64,000 bases of DNA, from positions 124,001-188,000 of the forward strand of contig DAHB01000003.1 in NCBI GenBank assembly GCA_002498365.1, written 5' to 3'. The notes below the pieces were generated by a model. It had not been told where the DNA came from and made no database searches. It saw only the letters and a list, made by a program, of their open reading frames with translations. The DNA is from Methanomassiliicoccaceae archaeon UBA421 (GTDB lineage Archaea; Thermoplasmatota; Thermoplasmata; Methanomassiliicoccales; Methanomethylophilaceae). Both the position numbers and the translations under genes were made by a program. Shown here piece after piece: positions 16,037 through 24,548 of this stretch (the stretch's first letter is position 1; the number at the start of each line of letters is the position of its first letter).

Positions 16037-17596
16037 TCATTCCAGAAGCTTCTTCACGTAGTTGGGGAGGGCGAAGGACGCTCTGCGGACCTCTTCGTTG
16101 TAGTATTTCGTATCAATGGGTCCCATACGTCCGGGGACGGCGTCCGCGAGGGGGTCTGCGCCCTTGGATGCGAAACCGAAGAGCCAGTGGCCCGAAGGAT
16201 ATGTGGGGATGAAAGCCTGATACACTGTGCAGACAGGGAAGATCTCCCTCATTTTAAGATGCATGTTCCTTGCCAGAGCGGCATCTTCCTGGTAGTAGGG
16301 GCTCTCGTGCTGATTGACAAGTATCCCGTCTTCGCCGAGGATGCGGTTGCAGTCCCTATAAAATTCTGCAGTGAAAAGCCCCTCTCCGGGACCGGTATAG
16401 GGGTCGGTGGAGTCCACTATTATCAGGTCGTATGTATCTTCCGTCTCGGATACGAACTTTATACCATCTCCCACGACCGTCCTGACACGGGGGTCGGAGA
16501 GGCCGCATGCCACCGAAGGGAAGAATCTTTTCGATGTTTCTATCACATCGCCGTCTATCTCTACGAAATCGATCCTTTCGAGGCATCCGTGCTTCACGAG
16601 CTCCCTCACGGAGCCGCCGTCCCCTCCTCCGATGACCAGTGCCTTTTTCGGTTTTTCAAGGATGGACATGGGGACATGGACCATCATCTCGTGATAGATG
16701 AACTCGTCCTTCTCGGTCAGCATTATGTAGCCGTCTATGAGGAGTATTTTTCCGAACGTCTTCGAATCGAAGACCTCTATATCCTGGAATTCGCTTCTGC
16801 CACGGTACAGAATGTCTTCTTTCTTTATCCTGAGGTCCGCACCCTCGGACTGCCTCTCAATGTGCCAGGATAGGGATCTATTTTCTCCGGAGGGGCCCTC
16901 CAGGTAGATCTCCTCGACCTCTTTCCATATGGCATCTCCCTCTTTCTTCAGTTCGAGGAGGTCTTTCCTCATCATACGGGTGTAATAGGACCTCAGCTCG
17001 GGAAAGTTGAAATCCTCTGCGAAGTACTTTTCAAGCGTCTCTTCGTCGAAACATTCCTGCAGGGAGTCGACCTTCTTGTCCATGAAGATCTTTTTTCCGT
17101 CTGTGTCCCGCGTGTACCCTCTCACGTTGAAGTCCAATATGGCTATGTCCGGAGAGAAGAAATCGAAAATCCTGTCCATGATCGAGAGTGGCGAGATGTT
17201 GCCGCAGGTCGACAGGGCGATGTCTACCCTGAAGGTCGAAATGCCGACCGAGTCGTGATGTTCCGGATATGTATGCAGGGAGATGTGGCTCTTGTCGAGG
17301 TGTGCCACGGTCTTCATATGGAGGTTGACCTCCTCCTCGGCCAGAAGTATCAGCGCCGAGGCGCCGTGGGGATCGTAGTCAAAGGTGGAGACGTCGAGGA
17401 TGTTCGCGTCGATGTCTCTGCATATTTCCTCCATCATCTCCCTGAGCTTTGATGAACAGTAGTGTCCGTCGATATGGGATATGAATCTTTTCTTTTTGTC
17501 CTCTGTAGCCGTGCGCTCGACGGTATAGAGGTTTAGGTCCAAGGTCTTGGCCAGGTTATTGAAACCGTATAGGGACAATCTATTCTCTTTTTTCAT
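16037..17596 (-). CDS. speDE: S-adenosylmethionine decarboxylase-spermidine synthase fusion
   Basis: Two consecutive polyamine enzymes in one 519-residue chain. SpeD part (about 1-230): KSHISLHTYPEH with Ser103, the residue that self-cleaves to form the pyruvoyl group, and the downstream STCG motif. SpeE part (about 245-519): YRGRSEFQDIEVF, LVIGGGDGGSVRELVKH (SAM-binding glycine loop), VEIDGDVIE, VVGDGIKF and the catalytic IIVDSTDPYTGPGEGLF. Start ATG with a GGGG-type ribosome site. The fusion would channel decarboxylated SAM to putrescine aminopropylation. Confidence 0.95.
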   Translation of the reverse strand: MKKENRLSLYGFNNLAKTLDLNLYTVERTATEDKKKRFISHIDGHYCSSKLREMMEEICRDIDANILDVSTFDYDPHGASALILLAEEEVNLHMKTVAHLDKSHISLHTYPEHHDSVGISTFRVDIALSTCGNISPLSIMDRIFDFFSPDIAILDFNVRGYTRDTDGKKIFMDKKVDSLQECFDEETLEKYFAEDFNFPELRSYYTRMMRKDLLELKKEGDAIWKEVEEIYLEGPSGENRSLSWHIERQSEGADLRIKKEDILYRGRSEFQDIEVFDSKTFGKILLIDGYIMLTEKDEFIYHEMMVHVPMSILEKPKKALVIGGGDGGSVRELVKHGCLERIDFVEIDGDVIETSKRFFPSVACGLSDPRVRTVVGDGIKFVSETEDTYDLIIVDSTDPYTGPGEGLFTAEFYRDCNRILGEDGILVNQHESPYYQEDAALARNMHLKMREIFPVCTVYQAFIPTYPSGHWLFGFASKGADPLADAVPGRMGPIDTKYYNEEVRRASFALPNYVKKLLE

Positions 17597-17740
17597 AACT
17601 ATCCCCCTGATGAATTAGCCACAGGCGCAGACAAGGTACATCTGCATCGAATATAAGGAATGCCCTGAAAACAATATTTTCAAATGAAAAAAAGAGAAAG
17701 ATGAGGGCCACGGCCCGGTTTTCAGAAAAGTTCAGCCCGA
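17597..17740. other. Spacer between speDE and the DoxX-like gene
   Basis: Short gap with an A/T-rich track (about 17680-17700). Probably holds the promoter of speDE and the end of the upstream DoxX-like transcript. No gene seen. Confidence 0.3.
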
Positions 17741-18238
17741 TCATTCCAGTATCGGGCACCTCTTAACGATGGACATTTCTTTCCAATGCTTTCCGAGACC
17801 CAGCAGGTCTTCCGCATGTGCCAGATATATCGCCATGAGCAGGAAGATGTAGATTATGTGGTAATCGATCAGAGGATTTGTGGTAGGCGGCGCGACACCT
17901 ATGAACATCATTATGAGCAGCAAGGTCCCACCTACCGTGGCGACCTTCATACCTATTCCCAGTATGAGGGCGAAGCCCAGGAGCATAAATGCAACCATTA
18001 TTATCACGTCCGTGACGGCGAAGAAATCGGCCAGCCAGCCGAGGGTATCCGATCCGTATCGGAGGAATCCTTCCGTCGGAGACCCTCCGTTGATCATCGC
18101 ATTCTCTGAAGACGTGCTGTATCCGAGACCGAACATCTTGTCGAAGAACGCCCACAGGAACATGAAGCCCATCAATATCCTCAGTATGGCCAGAGGAAAC
18201 ACGGCGCCATAGGATCTTATCGAATCCGTTATGCTCAT
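17741..18238 (-). CDS. DoxX-like membrane protein
   Basis: 165 residues with four or five hydrophobic helices. The first helix, LAILRILMGFMFLWAFFDKMFG, matches the DoxX/TQO-small-subunit pattern (R-x-x-x-G-x-x-F...-K). Later helices (VIIMVAFMLLGFALILGIGM; VGGTLLLIMMFIGVAP; YHIIYIFLLMAIYLAHAEDL) complete the family layout. DoxX relatives are linked with redox or quinone functions, but a specific role here is unknown. Monocistronic and divergent from the E2-like gene. Confidence 0.82.
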   Translation of the reverse strand: MSITDSIRSYGAVFPLAILRILMGFMFLWAFFDKMFGLGYSTSSENAMINGGSPTEGFLRYGSDTLGWLADFFAVTDVIIMVAFMLLGFALILGIGMKVATVGGTLLLIMMFIGVAPPTTNPLIDYHIIYIFLLMAIYLAHAEDLLGLGKHWKEMSIVKRCPILE

Positions 18239-18483
18239 GACCCGAAACCCTCATTATAGGATATAAATCGGATTGCGATACTTTCAACGGCGTCACTTCA
18301 ATCGTTTCAAACGTCGGCATCCACGTCCAACCGCATTCTGGAACCGCTCGCATTATTCGTGAAGTGAAGGGGGCCCCGGACGTCTGGGACGGATACAAGG
18401 CCGGCTCTTATTGGATTATATAGGATAAAGACAGTGCCTATCAGCAAAACCTTCTTTCAAATATCCGCATCGGTTCGTTTTCC
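18239..18483. other. Divergent promoter spacer
   Basis: Contains a TATA-like GGATTATATAGG (about 18413-18424) for the rightward acyltransferase/ligase pair. No gene seen. Confidence 0.4.
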
Positions 18484-19347
18484 ATGGCAGAAAAAAGGAG
18501 GAGAGGCGACAGAAAGGACGGGGTCCTTCTCAGAGATGTCGACAGCTATCATAAGATAATGCCTTTTCTGATGCCCCGAAGGACCGAATGCGAAGTGTTC
18601 TTCTGCGAGAGCATCGACATGACCAATCTTCTGGCATATATCGAGCAGAAGAAAAGCGAAGGATGCGGCATAACGTTATTCTCCGCCTTCGTGGCGACGG
18701 CGGTCCGGACGGCCGCTGTCAGGCCGGCGCTCAACAGGTTCATCTGCGGACAAAGGATGTACGAGAGGAAGACCGTCGACGTCGGGTTTATCGCCAAAAA
18801 ATACTTCGGAGACGAAGCGGAGGAGGCCGCCATCACAATTCCTTTCGAAAATAAAGCCGACATCTTCGAGGTCACAGACAGGATCTATTCCCAGGTACAC
18901 GGCGTGAAGGAGGGCGGGAGCGTCGGTTCGGACGACGTGGTCGGCAAAGTCGCCAAGCTCCCCCGTTTCCTGAAGAGGTTCGTCGCCAGATCCCTGAGGT
19001 TGCTGAACTATTACGGGAAGGTACCTGAGAGCATCAGTTCATCGGACCCGAACTTCTGTTCGATATTCATATCGAACATGGGCAGCATACAGGCCGGCGC
19101 TCCGTTCCATCACCTCAACGAGTGGGGCACGAACTCGGTCTTCCTATGCATCGGAAAAATGTACGATAAGCTCTGCATGGAAGGTGGCAATGTCGTCAGC
19201 AGGCCGTACGTCGATTTCGCATTCACGGTCGACGAGAGGATATCCGACGGATATTACTTCGCCAGAACGCTCGACGTGTTCAAAGAGATCATCCTCGATC
19301 CGGAAGTATTGGAGAAGCCTCTTTCCGAAGAAGGGGTGCCGGCGTGA
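18484..19347 (+). CDS. 2-oxoacid dehydrogenase E2-like / CAT-fold acyltransferase lacking the catalytic His
   Basis: 287 residues with the fold of the catalytic domain of dihydrolipoyl acyltransferases and chloramphenicol acetyltransferase: ITLFSAFVATAVRTAAVRPALNRF, VDVGFIAKKYF, a central ISNMGSIQAGAPFHHLNEWGTNSVFLCIG segment and a final DERISDGYYFARTLDVFKE. In active E2/CAT enzymes the last motif reads D-H-R-x-x-D-G, with the His as general base; here it is D-E-R-I-S-D-G. No lipoyl or E1/E3-binding domain is present. It overlaps the acyl-CoA ligase by 4 nt (GTGA), so the pair probably transfers acyl groups together. Confidence 0.85.
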   Translation: MAEKRRRGDRKDGVLLRDVDSYHKIMPFLMPRRTECEVFFCESIDMTNLLAYIEQKKSEGCGITLFSAFVATAVRTAAVRPALNRFICGQRMYERKTVDVGFIAKKYFGDEAEEAAITIPFENKADIFEVTDRIYSQVHGVKEGGSVGSDDVVGKVAKLPRFLKRFVARSLRLLNYYGKVPESISSSDPNFCSIFISNMGSIQAGAPFHHLNEWGTNSVFLCIGKMYDKLCMEGGNVVSRPYVDFAFTVDERISDGYYFARTLDVFKEIILDPEVLEKPLSEEGVPA

Positions 19348-21089
19348 CCCCGGAGACTCCCTGGTACGGCAAGTACGGCGAGGTCCCCAGCAATCTGGAG
19401 TACCCGGACATGACGATGTACGAATGCCTCATGAGGTCCGCATCAGATGGCCCGGAGACCGTGGCCTGCGAGTTCATGGGCCGCAAGATGAGGTATTCCG
19501 ACCTCATCGTGGAAGTGGACGCCATGGCCGCCGCCCTGCACGGCCTGGGGATCCGGAAAGGCGACAAGGTCCTCGTCTGTCTTCCCAACAGCCCCCAGGC
19601 ATTGATATCGATATACGGCATTAACAGGCTCGGGGCGGTGGCCACCATGATTCACCCCCTTTCCGCCAGAGAGGAAATAAAATTCTACATCGAGAACTCC
19701 GGCAGCAAAGCGGCGATAGTTCTGGATTTGTTCTATCCCAACTTCCCGGCCGTCGACGGGTCCGGAACCTTGAAAAACATCATAGTCACAAGCATAAAGG
19801 ACGGATTGGGGGCAGGCAAAGCTCTGCTGTACCAGATCGTCCAAGGCCGGAAGGACCCCAAGCCGAAGTTCGACGGGAAAGTTATCAGATGGAACGATGT
19901 TATTGGCATCGGCAGGAGGTCAGAGCCTCCGCCGATCTTTTCCGCCAAGGAGGACCTGGCATGCATCTTATACAGCGGAGGGACCACCGGCCGCAGCAAG
20001 GGAGTGCTCCTGTCGAACATGAATATCAACGCCGCCGCCGTTCAGACCATGACCATGAGCGAGTCGGGCGAGGTAGGCGACACCATGCTTGCGATAATGC
20101 CGGTGTTCCACGGCTTCGGCCTGTGCATATGCGTCCATATGGTACTATACATGGGCCGTACCTGCATCCTCATTCCCAAGTTCGAGCCCAAGTCTTACGC
20201 CAATATAGTCGTCAAGAACAAGCCGAACTTCATCGTCGGCGTCCCCTCCCTTTTCGAGCTGATGCTGAGGAACAAGAGGATCGGTGATGCAGACCTCTCC
20301 CATCTTAAAGGCGTTTTCTGCGGAGGGGACACGCTCACCGCCGACCTGAAGAAGAGGGTGGACGCGTTCCTCAAAGAGCACCGCTGTCGCACGACCGTAA
20401 GGGAAGGCTACGGCGCCACCGAGTGCGTGGCGGCGTCATGTCTCGCTCCGAAGTCCGAAGAGAAGCAACGCGAAGGAAGCATCGGCATCCCGTTCCCCGA
20501 CACTCTTTACAAGATCGTCCGCGTCGGCACGATCGAGGCCGCAGATTATGGGGAAGACGGCGAGATATGCATTTCCGGCCCCTCGGTAATGATGGGCTAT
20601 GTGAACGAACCCGAGGAGACCGCCGAGGCCCTCAAGGTCCATGGAGACGGCATCAGATGGCTTCATACCGGGGACATAGGCTGCATGGACAGGGACGGAT
20701 ACGTCTATTTCAAGCATAGGATCAAGAGGATGATAATAAGCTCGGGATACAACATATATCCGAACCAGATCGAGAACGTGATAAATTCGGTACCCTTCGT
20801 CCGCAGCTGCTATGCCATAGGCATCCCCCATCCGATATATTCGCAGGTGGTGAAGGTGTTCGTGGTACTCGAGGATGGCACGTCGCCTACGTCCGAGACC
20901 AAGGAACGTATCATGGAGGTCTGCAGGGACAAGGTCTTCAGGTACGCCCTCCCCCGTCAGATAGAATTTTTGAACGAATTGCCGATCACGAAGCTCGGCA
21001 AGATATACCACGCCGAGTTGGAAAAGCTCTGCCCGGAGATAGGAGAACTGCACGATCCCTTTTCCCCGCGCCCCGCGCAGAACATGTGA
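19344..21089 (+). CDS. AMP-forming acyl-CoA synthetase/ligase
   Basis: 581-residue adenylate-forming enzyme that activates a carboxylic acid as acyl-AMP, then acyl-CoA. The P-loop-like motif is LYSGGTTGRSKGVLLS (about 209-224); the A5 motif is YGATECVAASC; the hinge/A7-A8 region is WLHTGDIGCMDRDGY and KRMIISSGYNIYPNQIENV; the C-terminal catalytic Lys lies in PITKLGKIYH (A10). Substrate is not evident; length and motifs resemble medium/long-chain ligases. It starts with GTG overlapping the E2-like gene, forming a two-gene acyl-activation/acyl-transfer unit. Confidence 0.93.
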   Translation: MTPETPWYGKYGEVPSNLEYPDMTMYECLMRSASDGPETVACEFMGRKMRYSDLIVEVDAMAAALHGLGIRKGDKVLVCLPNSPQALISIYGINRLGAVATMIHPLSAREEIKFYIENSGSKAAIVLDLFYPNFPAVDGSGTLKNIIVTSIKDGLGAGKALLYQIVQGRKDPKPKFDGKVIRWNDVIGIGRRSEPPPIFSAKEDLACILYSGGTTGRSKGVLLSNMNINAAAVQTMTMSESGEVGDTMLAIMPVFHGFGLCICVHMVLYMGRTCILIPKFEPKSYANIVVKNKPNFIVGVPSLFELMLRNKRIGDADLSHLKGVFCGGDTLTADLKKRVDAFLKEHRCRTTVREGYGATECVAASCLAPKSEEKQREGSIGIPFPDTLYKIVRVGTIEAADYGEDGEICISGPSVMMGYVNEPEETAEALKVHGDGIRWLHTGDIGCMDRDGYVYFKHRIKRMIISSGYNIYPNQIENVINSVPFVRSCYAIGIPHPIYSQVVKVFVVLEDGTSPTSETKERIMEVCRDKVFRYALPRQIEFLNELPITKLGKIYHAELEKLCPEIGELHDPFSPRPAQNM

Positions 21090-21150
21090 AAGTAAAATGA
21101 GGGTCCCCTTGCCGGATGAGGGCAGGAAGGACAATTTTGCCGAGGGAGTA

Positions 21151-21471
21151 TTACTTCTTGACCAATCCCTCTTCTTCCAGCTCTTCTATGACCTCCCTGA
21201 CTTCTGCGGCCCCGCTTTCGAAAAGCTCGGCCTCCTGGGGGTCAAGGTATCTCATCAGAGTGACCAGTTCTCCGAAGTGAGCTTTTTCTTCATCGCGGAT
21301 CTCCTCGAGTACGGCCTTAGCGACGGGGTTGTCGGTGGCCGCGGCGTGGGCATCGTAAAGGAATATGGCCTCCAGCTCGCTGGCTATGTCCAGCCTTATG
21401 GCCTGGGCAAGTTCACGGTCTGTCATCTTCTTGCTTGAATTGCCTGCGAACGGGTCCGGAAACATCGGCAT
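21151..21471 (-). CDS. Ferritin-like protein (encapsulin-cargo/rubrerythrin type)
   Basis: 106 residues with two helices carrying metal-ligand motifs: ELAQAIRLDIASELEAIFLY (Glu ligands) and VLEEIRDEEKAHFGEL (E-x6-EExxH-like). Short two-helix ferritin-like proteins of this kind dimerise to build a di-iron ferroxidase site and resemble encapsulated ferritins (EncFtn); an encapsulin gene is not visible in the window. The start at 21471 is chosen because GGTGA lies 4 nt upstream on the minus strand and a TATA-like segment lies further upstream; longer frames run through that promoter. Confidence 0.8.
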   Translation of the reverse strand: MPMFPDPFAGNSSKKMTDRELAQAIRLDIASELEAIFLYDAHAAATDNPVAKAVLEEIRDEEKAHFGELVTLMRYLDPQEAELFESGAAEVREVIEELEEEGLVKK

Positions 21472-21577
21472 GATTTCACCTTGGAGAGCGTAAAGGTTTA
21501 TTGAAAAAATATGTTTCGGTTTTTTCTTCCGAACGTAACGTCCGGCCGTCAGAGCGGAAACGTGCATCATCCTCTGT

Positions 21578-22171
21578 TCATCCGATAATGTCCAGCATCT
21601 TGGCCACGTCCTCCGTCGCCATCGTAACCTTGGACTTCTCGATCAGGATGTTCCCTCCCGTCATGATATAGGACGGTATGATACGGACGCATCCGTAATA
21701 GATCTCGCTGTCCCCGAGCTTATATTTGGACACCGAGGGCACAGCGTTCTTCTTTGCGGCTTTTCTGGAGATCATGTTGAAAGCCCTTTTGGCGACGTCC
21801 CCCATGAGCATTACGACCCTCAGGTTCGGAAACAAAGAAAGCTCTTTTTCAAGGTACGGCAGGCTCCTCTCTATTTCCGTGCTATCAACCGCGCTTTTCG
21901 ATTTCGGGGTTTTTACGGCATTCGTCACATAGATGCCCATCCGCAGAACGTCGTGGATCGAAGATACCGGTGCGCCCGCGTTCCGAAGCAGCGAGACGGC
22001 GGCCATCATATAATCGGCGCCCGGACCGCCGTAGAAATCTTGTTTCGGATCAGAGGGCACGACCTCGTTGATCATCACCGCCCTGACCGCAGAGGGGTCC
22101 AGCTCCACATCGTTTAAGAAAATCCCGTCGGTAATGCCGAGGGCCTTACCCAGTTCAGTCCTAATGTTCAT
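21578..22171 (-). CDS. Uracil-DNA glycosylase superfamily-like protein
   Basis: 197 residues. The pattern INEVVPSDPKQDFYGG (active-site-like loop), GIYVTNAVKTPKS and LRVVMLMGDVAKRAFN with RIIPSYIMTGGN resembles the UDG/MUG superfamily, where the first loop activates water and a later strand-loop contacts DNA. Canonical residues are not all identifiable, so DNA-repair activity is an inference. Short gap to the ferritin-like gene downstream on the same strand; the two may be cotranscribed. Confidence 0.65.
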   Translation of the reverse strand: MNIRTELGKALGITDGIFLNDVELDPSAVRAVMINEVVPSDPKQDFYGGPGADYMMAAVSLLRNAGAPVSSIHDVLRMGIYVTNAVKTPKSKSAVDSTEIERSLPYLEKELSLFPNLRVVMLMGDVAKRAFNMISRKAAKKNAVPSVSKYKLGDSEIYYGCVRIIPSYIMTGGNILIEKSKVTMATEDVAKMLDIIG

Positions 22172-22321
22172 CTATGGGAACCTTCTTGCCTGCCAATCGC
22201 CTCGCCGTCGCCGTCTGAAGCATATCCGTAGATTATAAGGTCGCGTGCCGACAAAAAGTAACCTTCCCTATTCAAAAAACGGTATGACTTCCATCAGCAT
22301 CCGGAAGCCGGCCCTGCGAAT

Positions 22322-22353
22322 GATTAAATACAAGGTTGACAAGTCAACCGCCC
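22322..22353 (+). promoter_or_regulatory. TATA box and MarR operator at a leaderless start
   Basis: GATTAAATAC (22322-22331) is a TATA box. GGTTGAC-AA-GTCAACC (22334-22349) is a perfect 7-bp inverted repeat directly downstream. Transcription would begin at about 22350-22354, at the GTG start of the MarR gene. The operator therefore sits between the TATA box and the start, where a bound dimer would block RNA polymerase. Confidence 0.8.
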
Positions 22354-22800
22354 GTGAATGAAATCGTTGACGAGCACATCTCGCCAAGAGCAATGAAACA
22401 GTTCATGGACAAGAAGATGACAATTTACCTTGAACACCTGGACCTCCAGGGTTCGCAGGGACCTTATCTGATGGCGATCTCGCATAACCCGGGGGCGTCT
22501 ATGAAGGACATAGCGGCATACATGATGGTCGACAAATCCATCACGACCCGCACGGTCAGGGCCCTTATCGAGATGGGGTTCGTGGCCAACTGCAGCGCCG
22601 ATCCGAGGCGTTACAGCCTGTCCCTCACCGAAGAGGGGGAGTGTGCCGTAAAATTAATCAAAATAAAGCTCGGAGACATCTGGAAAGAGATCCTCTCCGA
22701 CCTGACAGATGAGGAGCTGATGGTTTTCAGGTCCGTCTGTTCCAAGATAAACAGCAAATTGAACCAGGATTTCAGCGAGCCCAAGGGGGCTCGGAATTGA
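22354..22800 (+). CDS. MarR-family transcriptional repressor of the ABC exporter operon
   Basis: 148 residues. Winged-helix DNA-binding domain: GPYLMAISHNPGASMKDIAA, then recognition helix region MVDKSITTRTVRALIEMGFV and wing DPRRYSLSLTEEG, as in MarR/SlyA proteins. The GTG at 22354 is preferred over the TTG at 22336, because the TTG falls inside the palindromic operator and the TATA box places the transcript start near 22352. Its stop overlaps the TTG start of the first ABC subunit by 4 nt, so the repressor controls itself and the exporter; the inducer is probably an exported compound. Confidence 0.92.
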   Translation: MNEIVDEHISPRAMKQFMDKKMTIYLEHLDLQGSQGPYLMAISHNPGASMKDIAAYMMVDKSITTRTVRALIEMGFVANCSADPRRYSLSLTEEGECAVKLIKIKLGDIWKEILSDLTDEELMVFRSVCSKINSKLNQDFSEPKGARN

Positions 22801-24548
22801 TACTCAAATACGTAAGCAAAAAGGAATGGTCACTTGTCGCGGCCTGTTTCGTCCTGATATGCCTCCAGGTCTACCTGGAACTCGAGATCCCGGGCTACAT
22901 GTCGCAGATCACCACGCTGCTGACGACCGGCGGTACCGTCGCGCAGGTGATGGACGAGGGCTGGCCGATGATCGCATGCGCGTTCGGCAGCCTGCTGGCG
23001 GCCATCGTCGTGGGGGCGGTGGCCACATACGTCGCCGCGTCCCTTTCCAAACGCATACGCAAGATGCAGTTCGACAACGTCGAGACGTTCTCCATGGAAG
23101 AGATCGGCAGATTTTCTCTGGCAAGCCTGATCACCCGTTCGACTAACGACATCACCCAGGTGCAGATGGCCTTCGCCATGGGGATGCAGATATTGATCAA
23201 GGCGCCGGTAATGGCGATCTGGGCGATCGTCAAGATCTCCGACAAGGATATGAGCTGGACCATAGCCACCGCTGTGGCGGTAGCGGTAATGATGGTCACG
23301 ATCGGCATCATCATGGTACTCGTGGTCCCGCGCTTTAAGATAATCCAAAAACTCACGGACAATCTTAACCAGATCACCGGAGAAGGTCTGTCCGGAGTAA
23401 GGGTCGTCCGCGCGTACAACGCAGAGAGCTATCAGGAGGAGAAGTTCGAGAAGGCCAACGAAGACCTCACGTCGACGAATCTTTTCGTGAACCGCTCCCT
23501 TGCGGTGTTGTTCCCCATGATGACGGCGATAATGAGCCTGCTGTCTTTGTCCATATACATGATCGGGGCGATACTGATCTCCGCCGCCGCCGGAGTCGGA
23601 GAAAGGCTGACCCTGTTCTCTGATATGATCGTCTTTTCATCGTATGCGATGCAGGTGGTGATGGCCTTCATGATGATGGTCTTCATCTTCATGATACTCC
23701 CGCGTGCGACGGTCGCCGCCAGGCGTATCGAGGAGGTCATCAACACGGAACCCTCCATCACGGACGGCACGAAGACGTCCTCTCCTGAAGGCAGGGAGGG
23801 GGAGATCGAGTTCAGGAACGTCTCCTTCAAATATCCGGGCGCCGCCGAGAGCGTCCTCGAGGACATAAGTTTCAAGGTGAAGAAGGGAGAGACCATAGCT
23901 TTCATCGGTTCCACGGGAAGCGGAAAGAGCACGCTGATCAACCTGGTGATGCGCTTCTACGACGTCACGGGCGGGCAGGTGCTCGTCGACGGCGAGGACG
24001 TACGCGACTACAAGCTGAACGCGCTTCGGAGGAAGATCGGATACATCCCGCAGAAGGCAACGATCTTCTCCGGAACGGTGTACGGCAACGTCAACTACGG
24101 CGACACGTCGGAAGAACGCACTATAGAGGACGTCAAGAAGGCGGTAGGCATCGCACAGGGCACGGACTTCGTGGAAAAGATGGACGGCGGATACGAGGGC
24201 AGGATCGCCGAGGGCGGCACAAACCTCTCGGGGGGCCAGAAGCAGCGCCTGTCCATCGCACGTGCGATATGCAGGAAGCCCGAGTTCTACATTTTCGACG
24301 ATTCGTTCTCCGCATTGGACTACAAGACCGATCGTTCCCTCCGAGATGCGCTCAAAAAGGAGACCGCAGGCGTGACAAGCCTGATCGTGGCGCAGAGGAT
24401 AGGCACGATAATGGACGCCGATACGATAGTCGTCCTCGACGAAGGGCGCATAGCCGGAATAGGCGCTCATGACGACCTGCTCGAGAGCAGCGAGGTGTAC
24501 CGCGAGATAGCATATTCCCAGCTCTCCGAAGAGGAGTTGGTAAGATGA
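22797..24548 (+). CDS. Heterodimeric ABC exporter, degenerate-site subunit
   Basis: 583-residue half-exporter: six-helix transmembrane domain (about 1-315), then an ATPase domain. Walker A is GSTGSGKST (about 372-380), signature LSGGQKQR, and Walker B reads FYIFDDSFSALD, where the catalytic Glu is replaced by Asp. That substitution marks the non-hydrolysing site partner in TM287/288- and BmrCD-type heterodimers. TTG start overlapping the MarR stop by 4 nt. The partner starts 4 nt before this stop. Likely a drug or peptide/lipid exporter induced through MarR. Confidence 0.93.
   Translation: MILKYVSKKEWSLVAACFVLICLQVYLELEIPGYMSQITTLLTTGGTVAQVMDEGWPMIACAFGSLLAAIVVGAVATYVAASLSKRIRKMQFDNVETFSMEEIGRFSLASLITRSTNDITQVQMAFAMGMQILIKAPVMAIWAIVKISDKDMSWTIATAVAVAVMMVTIGIIMVLVVPRFKIIQKLTDNLNQITGEGLSGVRVVRAYNAESYQEEKFEKANEDLTSTNLFVNRSLAVLFPMMTAIMSLLSLSIYMIGAILISAAAGVGERLTLFSDMIVFSSYAMQVVMAFMMMVFIFMILPRATVAARRIEEVINTEPSITDGTKTSSPEGREGEIEFRNVSFKYPGAAESVLEDISFKVKKGETIAFIGSTGSGKSTLINLVMRFYDVTGGQVLVDGEDVRDYKLNALRRKIGYIPQKATIFSGTVYGNVNYGDTSEERTIEDVKKAVGIAQGTDFVEKMDGGYEGRIAEGGTNLSGGQKQRLSIARAICRKPEFYIFDDSFSALDYKTDRSLRDALKKETAGVTSLIVAQRIGTIMDADTIVVLDEGRIAGIGAHDDLLESSEVYREIAYSQLSEEELVR

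Noticed and set aside
16037..17596. Suspicion that the 519-residue chain is two genes joined by an error
   Set aside because: Both domains are complete and joined by a plausible linker with no remnant start/stop; SpeD-SpeE fusions are known.
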